Shown here in pieces: positions 1 through 3,878 of a stretch of 7,044 nt of DNA. This DNA comes from Candidatus Saccharimonadota bacterium (lineage in GTDB: Bacteria; Patescibacteriota; Saccharimonadia; Saccharimonadales; Saccharimonadaceae). Position 1 is the first letter of the stretch, and the number at the start of each line of letters is the position of its first letter. The stretch lies in NCBI GenBank assembly GCA_017964115.1, contig JAGCSL010000018.1, forward strand, positions 1 through 7,044, read 5' to 3'. The notes beneath the pieces are model-generated. The model saw only the letters and a program-made list of their open reading frames with translations. It ran no database searches and was not told where the DNA came from. A program made the position numbers and the translations under genes.

Positions 1-169
1 CGACTCAGTGCTTTCCGTCGACTCAGTACTTTCAGTTGATTCCGTGCTTTCGGTCGACTCAGTACTCTCGGTCGACTCAGTACTCTCTGTTGACTCAGTA
101 CTTTCGGTCGACTCAGTACTCTCGGTTGACTCGGTACTTTCAGTTGATTCCGTGCTTTCGGTCGACTCA
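1..169. repeat. 18-bp tandem repeat coding for (EST)n
   Basis: Read on the plus strand the unit is gtcgactcagtactttcg with scattered substitutions. There is a partial copy at 1-16, eight full copies at 17-160 and the beginning of another at 161-169, after which the array decays (imperfect pieces continue to about 205). On the minus strand each 18-bp unit encodes EST-EST. Copies differ mostly at codon third positions, so the tripeptide is preserved while the DNA drifts. There are no unique spacers, so this is not a CRISPR array. Confidence 0.95.
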
Positions 170-432
170 ATAATTTCTTCAGTCGATTCAGTACTTTCCG
201 CCGATTCCTCAACCGCCCCTTCGTGGCGACCACCACCACTTCCATCAGCGGTACCGTAAGTTTTTTCCAAAATATCAAGAATTTTGCTCTGCTCTTCATA
301 GCCGAGCTCGGCTTTCGCCATAAGATCGAGAAGTCTAATACCAATTTTTCTTTTTTGTTCGTCAGTCAGTTCGTGACGTTTTTCGGTCTCGCCCGAAGCT
401 CCTCCGGTCGGACCTTCCATAGATCGCAACAT
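1..432 (-). CDS. Acidic protein with long Glu-Ser-Thr tripeptide repeat (3' end outside window)
   Basis: Unrecognised gene; 144 codons are visible and the C-terminus lies beyond the left edge. The start is the ATG at 432-430, chosen because GGAGGA sits 8 nt upstream; a second in-frame ATG at 420 has no such site. Residues 1-20 are Gly/Glu-rich; residues about 22-60 are predicted helical (LTDEQKRKIGIRLLDLMAK, then a second helix); residues 61-78 form a Gly/acidic linker. From residue 79 the protein turns into Glu-Ser-Thr repeats: two copies, the break EEII, then 18 uninterrupted copies plus ES to the window edge. No signal peptide or membrane segment is visible, although an anchor could lie in the missing part. 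It follows the 119-aa gene by only 16 nt, so the two are probably cotranscribed. The tail resembles a flexible, highly acidic, Ser/Thr-rich spacer that could be phosphorylated or glycosylated; that is inference. Reading frame confidence is high; function unknown. Confidence 0.8.
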   Translation of the reverse strand, partial: MLRSMEGPTGGASGETEKRHELTDEQKRKIGIRLLDLMAKAELGYEEQSKILDILEKTYGTADGSGGGRHEGAVEESAESTESTEEIIESTESTESTESTESTESTESTESTESTESTESTESTESTESTESTESTESTESTES

Positions 433-440
433 CTATACTG

Positions 441-446
441 TCCTCC
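441..446 (-). promoter_or_regulatory. Ribosome binding site of the EST-repeat gene
   Basis: GGAGGA on the minus strand, 8 nt before the ATG at 432. It lies in the 16-nt gap after the stop codon of the upstream gene, which fixes the start and supports translation from a shared mRNA. Confidence 0.75.
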
Positions 447-448
447 GC

Positions 449-808
449 CTAATTATTACCTTCGTTAGCTGCTTCGGCTACGGCTTCACCTTCCTCTTCA
501 GGAGCTTGCGTCACGCCCAGATAAAGATCCCTAAATTGCAACATCGTAATCATCGAAATCTCTTCTAGATTCAATCCTGCATCCATCATAAATTTCGGCA
601 CATCTTCTTGTTTAATCGAACCGTCATCAAGACCATTCGCTAACTCAATAGCTTTCTCTTCAGACAAGGAATCGATTGCGGCACGGTCGATTTGCTGCAT
701 TAACAACTCTGTCATATCCTCGATCAGATGCTGACGCGCATCTTCTTCGATATCGGTAATCCCTTTTTGGTCCAAAAGGTTACCAATAAACTCATGAATT
801 TTTTCCAT
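449..808 (-). CDS. Small acidic helical protein, DUF5663-like
   Basis: A 119-aa protein of unknown function. The start at ATG 808-806 is supported by GAGAGG 6 nt upstream, and the stop is TAG at 451-449. It is almost entirely helical by inspection: residues 1-45 form an amphipathic region (MEKIHEFIGNLLDQKG then a long acidic helix), followed by SLSEEKAIELANGLDDG, a Pro-containing turn and a helix around MLQFRDLYLG. The C-terminal 18 residues are a disordered Glu/Ala/Asn tail. No membrane segment, signal peptide, Cys pair or catalytic motif is seen. The overall pattern recalls DUF5663 proteins annotated in Candidate Phyla Radiation genomes; I recall this resemblance and have not tested it. It is the first gene of a two-gene unit with the EST-repeat protein. 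Both are acidic, suggesting a common but unknown role. Confidence 0.8.
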   Translation of the reverse strand: MEKIHEFIGNLLDQKGITDIEEDARQHLIEDMTELLMQQIDRAAIDSLSEEKAIELANGLDDGSIKQEDVPKFMMDAGLNLEEISMITMLQFRDLYLGVTQAPEEEGEAVAEAANEGNN

Positions 809-814
809 TTTTGA

Positions 815-820
815 CCTCTC
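815..820 (-). promoter_or_regulatory. Ribosome binding site of the 119-aa gene
   Basis: GAGAGG on the minus strand, 6 nt before the ATG at 808. A possible -10 (TAATAT, 829-824) lies just upstream, so this gene has a leader with a Shine-Dalgarno, unlike the divergent tsaD. Confidence 0.6.
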
Positions 821-833
821 TGTATATTAAACC

Positions 834-853
834 TTATGTTAATAATAACATAA
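834..853. promoter_or_regulatory. Perfect AT-rich palindrome in divergent intergenic region (candidate operator)
   Basis: TTATGTTA (834-841), 4-nt centre ATAA, then TAACATAA (846-853), an exact inverted repeat. It lies immediately upstream of the possible minus-strand -10 at 829-824, where a bound regulator would cover the -35 region of the 119-aa/EST unit. No U-run follows on either strand, so a terminator role is unlikely. The binding protein is unknown. Confidence 0.45.
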
Positions 854-893
854 ACGTTTTTAAACTGCTATCAATCGAAAAAATCTAAAAAGA

Positions 894-902
894 TGGTATA
901 AT
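894..902 (+). promoter_or_regulatory. Extended -10 promoter of tsaD
   Basis: TGG-TATAAT (TGn extended -10; TATAAT at 897-902). The ATG of tsaD starts only 8 nt further on, at 911, so transcription would begin at or within about two bases of the start codon. No convincing -35 is seen at 16-18 bp, which fits an extended -10 promoter. Confidence 0.7.
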
Positions 903-910
903 ATATAACA

Positions 911-1948
911 ATGAAAATCTTGGGAATCGAAAGTTCGTGCGACGAAACTGCCGCCGCAATTGTTGAAAACGGCGACAAAATTCTTTCCAATGTCGTTGTT
1001 TCGCAAATCGACATCCACGCCGCTTATGGCGGTGTAATTCCTGAGGTCGCCGCTCGTAGCCATATTGAAGCCATCGAACCAGTCATAGCCCAAACGTTAT
1101 CTGACGCCGAATTATCCATCAAAGACATCGACGCCGTTGCCGTAACTCACACTCCAGGTCTCGTCGGTTCACTCCTAATCGGTACGCTCGCCGCTCGCAC
1201 TATTGCCGTTATTAATAACATCCCTTTCTACCCTACCCATCATCTCAAATCGCACATTTACGCCAATTGGCTCAGTGGCCATCAGCCACAATTCCCACTT
1301 CTTGCGGCAGTTATATCGGGCGGACATACGCAAATAATCTACATGGAACGCCACGATCATTTCGAAATAATCGGCACCACTCGCGACGATGCCATTGGTG
1401 AATGCTTTGATAAAATCGCCAAAATTCTAGGCCTTCCCTATCCTGGCGGTCCTTCAATAGCTACCGCAGCTATCAAGGGGGACTCTAAGAAATATCCCCT
1501 TCCTATTCCAAAAGTTGATAATCTAGATTTTTCTTTCAGTGGCCTAAAAACCGCCGTCCTTCGCGCTGTCCAAAAAGAGCTCGATCTTCCTATTACCACT
1601 CCATCTTACGAGCTCCAGAAACAACTCACCGAACAGCAGATTGCCGATTTTGCCGCTAGCTTTCAAGCTACGGCCGTCAAAATTCTCATTCAAAAACTCA
1701 ATAAAGCCACTGAGTTCTTCCCTGCTAAATCGATTCTTCTCGCCGGTGGCGTATCAGCCAATCAAGTCCTCAGACAAGAAATCGAAAAAAGCTTCTCAAA
1801 AACACATCAAGTATTCTTCCCCGAACCAAGACTTAGCACCGATAATGGCGCCATGGTCGCTTCCGCCGCCTATTATTCCATTCAAGCCGGCGAACAAGCC
1901 TCCGATCCCTACGAACTCGATATATCACCACGCTCAATTATTCAATAA
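911..1948 (+). CDS. tsaD: tRNA N6-threonylcarbamoyladenosine transferase TsaD
   Basis: Cytoplasmic enzyme that moves the threonylcarbamoyl group from TC-AMP onto A37 of tRNAs decoding ANN codons, normally working with TsaB and TsaE (neither is here). The 345 residues match the family length. Visible hallmarks of the Kae1/TsaD ASKHA fold are the N-terminal GIESSCDETAAA (residues 5-16), the metal site H111-x3-H115 in the THHLKSHIYA stretch, SGGHT at 136-140, the DDAIGECFDKIAKILGLPYPGGP segment around 159-181, FSFSGLKTA around 208-215, GGVSAN at 279-284 and STDNGAM at 309-315 with the conserved Asp311. The start is the first ATG after the TATAAT box; there is no Shine-Dalgarno, so a leaderless mRNA is likely. 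The gene is divergent from the 119-aa/EST unit. No terminator separates it from the aminotransferase 50 nt downstream, so read-through is possible. Identification is secure. Confidence 0.97.
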   Translation: MKILGIESSCDETAAAIVENGDKILSNVVVSQIDIHAAYGGVIPEVAARSHIEAIEPVIAQTLSDAELSIKDIDAVAVTHTPGLVGSLLIGTLAARTIAVINNIPFYPTHHLKSHIYANWLSGHQPQFPLLAAVISGGHTQIIYMERHDHFEIIGTTRDDAIGECFDKIAKILGLPYPGGPSIATAAIKGDSKKYPLPIPKVDNLDFSFSGLKTAVLRAVQKELDLPITTPSYELQKQLTEQQIADFAASFQATAVKILIQKLNKATEFFPAKSILLAGGVSANQVLRQEIEKSFSKTHQVFFPEPRLSTDNGAMVASAAYYSIQAGEQASDPYELDISPRSIIQ

Positions 1949-1985
1949 GTGTTCCCTACCTCTAAAATACTTATTCAAAATACGC

Positions 1986-1991
1986 TATAAT
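1986..1991 (+). promoter_or_regulatory. -10 box of the aminotransferase gene
   Basis: A consensus TATAAT lies 7 nt before the ATG at 1999, the same geometry as at tsaD and valS. No TGn extension and no good -35 can be seen. There is no Shine-Dalgarno between the box and the ATG, suggesting a leaderless transcript. Confidence 0.6.
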
Positions 1992-1998
1992 ATAACTA

Positions 1999-3198
1999 AT
2001 GGACCTAAATCAATCAAACCTTGCTATTCGCAAGCTGCTTGCTAAATATTCCCAGACCGACCCGGATGATTGGTTTTTGACTTTCAAAACCCGTTTTGGC
2101 ATGGCTATCGCCTGTCAAGCCATTTATGATATCTACGGCCACGGCGAAGTGATCACACAGCCATATACCTGTATTACCGCCGTCAATCCTATTCTCGCCG
2201 GAAACCTTAAGCCAGTTTATGGGGATATTAATCCGAACACGCTCAGCCTTACTCAGCCCGAAAAACTCTATACCAGCAAGACATTAGCAGTCGTCATGCA
2301 ACATACTCTTGGCATAATCTCTGACGAATCCACCAAAATCGCCTCTTTCGCTAAAAAACACCGCCTAATTCTGCTCGAAGACTCCGCCCACTGCGCCACG
2401 CGCATGGCTACCGACGAAAAAGGCAATATTCTTGCCGACGTTTCTATTCACTCCTTCGGCGTAGAGAAAGTGCTTCAAAACACTAAATTTGGTGGCGCAA
2501 TTTATGTTAATCCAGCACTCAAACAGAAAAATGCCAAGCTCTACGACCGTATCACTTCAAATCTGCTTAATCTTCCTCAGCCACCCCTCAGTCTCAAGTT
2601 TCGCTCACGCACTTACCGTTTTCAAAACGGCATCTTGCAACGTTTACCAAGCTCTATTTACCACGATGTACGCAATTTAGCTTATAAAGCCCACATTTTT
2701 GAGCTAGCCGTCGCGCCCTATGAGCAATCCGGCGAACAATCCCGCCCATACGCAACCACTAAATTCGTTAACAACACTATTCTCAAACACCTCCCTACTC
2801 TTCCCGCCATCTATAAGCGTCGCCTCAAAAATACGAAATTATATATCCAAAAACTCTCAAAGAATACTGATTTCACTCTAGTCACCGACATCGAGCAGCC
2901 TCTATTGGCATTTCCAATTCTCTTCCCGAGCGCTGCAGCAGCCACTGAAGTTTACGACATTCTTACCAGCTCTGGATACTTCATTCGCCGCTGGTATTCT
3001 CCCCTGCTCTATCCGGGACCAACTTCAAACCGTCGCTACTTTTATAGCAGTAAAATGTCGCCAATCGCCGAAGATATTCACGCTCGCGTTTTATGCCTAC
3101 CAACCGATTTATCCCCAGAAAAAATGCAAAAAATCTTAGCTATACTCAAACCTGTCGAAAAACCTGTTGAAAAAATCATAAAATCTACGAAAAAATAA
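1999..3198 (+). CDS. DegT/DnrJ/EryC1/StrS-family PLP-dependent aminotransferase
   Basis: A 399-aa fold-type I PLP enzyme. Family members typically transfer an amino group to a nucleotide-linked keto-sugar for cell-surface glycans. Seen here: the cofactor-binding region with TFKTRFGMAIACQAI around 28-42, the PYTCITAVNPILAGNLKPVYGDIN stretch around 55-78 (typical substrate/PLP entry block), LLEDSAHC at 125-132 (family pattern ED-x-A-H/Q), and SFGVEKVLQNTKFGGAIYVN from 152, where Lys157 is the candidate Schiff-base lysine. The length fits the family. The final 20 residues are a Lys-rich tail with a PVEK duplication. The start is the ATG 7 nt after TATAAT. It sits downstream of tsaD but away from any sugar or glycosyltransferase genes, so the substrate cannot be inferred. 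It ends in a strong terminator. The family call is good; specificity is open. Confidence 0.85.
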   Translation: MDLNQSNLAIRKLLAKYSQTDPDDWFLTFKTRFGMAIACQAIYDIYGHGEVITQPYTCITAVNPILAGNLKPVYGDINPNTLSLTQPEKLYTSKTLAVVMQHTLGIISDESTKIASFAKKHRLILLEDSAHCATRMATDEKGNILADVSIHSFGVEKVLQNTKFGGAIYVNPALKQKNAKLYDRITSNLLNLPQPPLSLKFRSRTYRFQNGILQRLPSSIYHDVRNLAYKAHIFELAVAPYEQSGEQSRPYATTKFVNNTILKHLPTLPAIYKRRLKNTKLYIQKLSKNTDFTLVTDIEQPLLAFPILFPSAAAATEVYDILTSSGYFIRRWYSPLLYPGPTSNRRYFYSSKMSPIAEDIHARVLCLPTDLSPEKMQKILAILKPVEKPVEKIIKSTKK

Positions 3199-3218
3199 AA
3201 ATTTCCAAACTAAAATAT

Positions 3219-3245
3219 AATTTCGCCGCAGGCGAAATTTTTTTT
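3219..3245 (+). terminator. Rho-independent terminator after the aminotransferase gene
   Basis: AATTTCGCC (3219-3227), loop GCA, GGCGAAATT (3231-3239), within a run of eight T (3238-3245). It begins 21 nt after the aminotransferase stop codon. On the minus strand the hairpin is followed by ATATTTTA, a weaker tail. Confidence 0.9.
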
Positions 3246-3260
3246 GCAGATAATCTTTAA

Positions 3261-3286
3261 TGCGCGCAGCGCAAAAAAATTTTTTT
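3261..3286. other. Small GC hairpin plus A7T7 tract
   Basis: TGCGC-GCA-GCGCA (3261-3273) runs directly into A7 (3273-3279) and T7 (3280-3286). It lies between two convergent genes. The U-run is not adjacent to the GC stem in the manner of a standard terminator on either strand; the A7T7 block itself is self-complementary and would bend the DNA. A role in ending the minus-strand 69-aa gene is possible but weak. Confidence 0.4.
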
Positions 3287-3291
3287 GAAAA

Positions 3292-3303
3292 ATAACACCT
3301 TAT
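3292..3303 (-). terminator. Weak hairpin/U-tract after the 69-aa gene
   Basis: Just after the TGA stop at 3307-3305 the minus strand reads ATAA-GGTG-TTAT followed by TTTTC. A 4-bp AT stem is marginal, so this is only a possible terminator. Confidence 0.25.
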
Positions 3304-3304
3304 G

Positions 3305-3514
3305 TCAAGGCTTTTTATCAAAATCCTTCAAATCAAAAAGAGGTCTTTTCCCCTCATCCAAGACTTTTTGCGCCTTCTTCAATAATTTTTCGAGACCTAC
3401 GTCACTATTTGCCGAACCAATATGCACAGTTTTCACCACTTCCCCACCCTGTTTCCAACAAACCTGAACTCCAGTCGCACCACTCCCGGTCTTAAATTTA
3501 CGAATAAATGCCAT
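3305..3514 (-). CDS. Stand-alone N-terminal domain of IS1634-type transposase (69 aa)
   Basis: The protein begins MAFIRKFKTGSGATGVQVCW and continues through a VVKTVHIGSANSD segment and a helix rich in Lys (LEKLLKKAQKVLDEG). This pattern (FIRKvKT-SGATaVQ ... HIGSAH-d-eLe-Ll) is what I know from the first 60-70 residues of IS1634/IS4-superfamily transposases of about 450-600 aa. Nothing of the catalytic DDE region follows: the frame ends in TGA at 3307-3305 and no further homologous pieces are seen. The ATG at 3514 was chosen over a GTG at 3529 because a good promoter (-35 TTGCAC, -10 GATAAT) ends 6 nt before it; the GTG would lie inside the promoter. It could be a decayed insertion-sequence remnant, but the intact short frame with its own promoter also allows a retained small DNA-binding protein. 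No terminal inverted repeats were found. Confidence 0.7.
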   Translation of the reverse strand: MAFIRKFKTGSGATGVQVCWKQGGEVVKTVHIGSANSDVGLEKLLKKAQKVLDEGKRPLFDLKDFDKKP

Positions 3515-3520
3515 AACCAC

Positions 3521-3549
3521 ATTATCCACTTTTCCCCAAAAAAGTGCAA
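3521..3549 (-). promoter_or_regulatory. Promoter of the 69-aa transposase-like gene
   Basis: On the minus strand TTGCAC (3549-3544), 17-bp spacer, GATAAT (3526-3521), then only 6 nt to the ATG at 3514. This is a complete sigma-70-like promoter giving an essentially leaderless mRNA. Confidence 0.6.
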
Positions 3550-3587
3550 AGAATTTACATCTTGCTTATCTTTATATTAGCTACCAT

Positions 3588-3616
3588 TTGACTTAGCATC
3601 CCGCTTGCGCTAAAAT
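3588..3616 (+). promoter_or_regulatory. Sigma-70-like promoter facing valS, about 263 nt upstream of its start
   Basis: TTGACT (3588-3593), exactly 17 bp, TAAAAT (3611-3616). It has the best -35/-10 pair on the plus strand of this window. Transcription would start near 3623 and run into a stretch with no convincing ORF. It may drive a small RNA or a long valS 5' leader. Confidence 0.6.
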
Positions 3617-3622
3617 ATAGTT

Positions 3623-3696
3623 ACCAACGAGTTGATCGTTTGGGCCACGGAACGTAAGGTGTGACGTAATACAACAAAACATTTTAATGATTTGTC
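3623..3696 (+). other. Possible non-coding transcript or valS leader segment
   Basis: Begins at the start predicted from the promoter at 3588-3616. It is more G-rich than the flanking AT-rich DNA and contains one small hairpin (AACGA 3626-3630, loop GTTGA, TCGTT 3636-3640) and a weaker ACGT/ACGT pair (3652-3655 with 3664-3667). I could not match it to a riboswitch or small RNA family that I know. The 3' end is undefined, and the RNA itself is inferred only from the promoter. Confidence 0.3.
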
Positions 3697-3716
3697 AATA
3701 TTTCACGTGAAATATT
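3697..3716. promoter_or_regulatory. parS-like 20-bp perfect palindrome
   Basis: The core TATTTCACGTGAAATA equals the bacterial ParB-binding consensus TGTTTCACGTGAAACA except for one symmetric G-to-A/C-to-T pair (14 of 16 positions), and the palindrome extends perfectly to 20 bp. It lies in the noncoding region before valS. ParB/Spo0J binding is inferred from this match. An alternative is an operator for an unknown dimeric regulator. Confidence 0.55.
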
Positions 3717-3736
3717 TACGCATATTTTGTGTAGTT

Positions 3737-3748
3737 TTTCATGTGAAA
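3737..3748. promoter_or_regulatory. Second, imperfect parS-like palindrome
   Basis: TTTCATGTGAAA, one base away from TTTCACGTGAAA. Its centre is 36 bp from the centre of the site at 3697-3716. It keeps both TTTCA/TGAAA half-sites and may be a weaker second copy. The following T-run makes a minor terminator reading possible, but the stem is only 4 bp. Confidence 0.4.
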
Positions 3749-3863
3749 TTTTTTCAGTAACAGGGGTAGGGAAGTGTATTCGCAAAATTATTTACAAAAT
3801 TCTTATATGTCAAAAATACAACAAAAAAGACTTGACAAACAGGGGTAAAAACTTGCGGAATCA

Positions 3864-3872
3864 TGTTATAAT
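3864..3872 (+). promoter_or_regulatory. Extended -10 promoter of valS
   Basis: TGT-TATAAT (TATAAT at 3867-3872) with the ATG 6 nt further on. There is no -35 at normal spacing; a TTGACA at 3832-3837 is 29 bp away and cannot pair with it. There is no Shine-Dalgarno before the ATG, so the transcript from here would be leaderless. Confidence 0.65.
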
Positions 3873-3878
3873 TACTTT

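Noticed and set aside
1..205. CRISPR array or plus-strand Ser/Val/Asp repeat protein
   Set aside because: The 18-bp units are contiguous with no spacers. The plus-strand frame (LSVDSV repeats) is the shadow of the minus-strand EST frame, which has a start, a ribosome binding site and an operon partner.
3522..3530. DnaA box (TTATCCACT)
   Set aside because: A single 8-of-9 match with no cluster nearby, and it overlaps the -10 region of the 69-aa gene; not enough to call an origin.
3632..3664. Ten-codon leader peptide (TTG start, two Val codons) as an attenuator of valS
   Set aside because: No Shine-Dalgarno, a weak start codon, only two valines, and no attenuator hairpin following it.
3832..3837. 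TTGACA as the -35 of the valS promoter
   Set aside because: It is 29 bp from TATAAT at 3867, and no -10 lies 16-18 bp downstream of it.
3623..3878. T-box leader controlling valS
   Set aside because: No T-box bulge sequence (AGGGTGGNACCGCG-like), no specifier stem with a Val codon in a bulge, and no terminator/antiterminator pair before the ATG.
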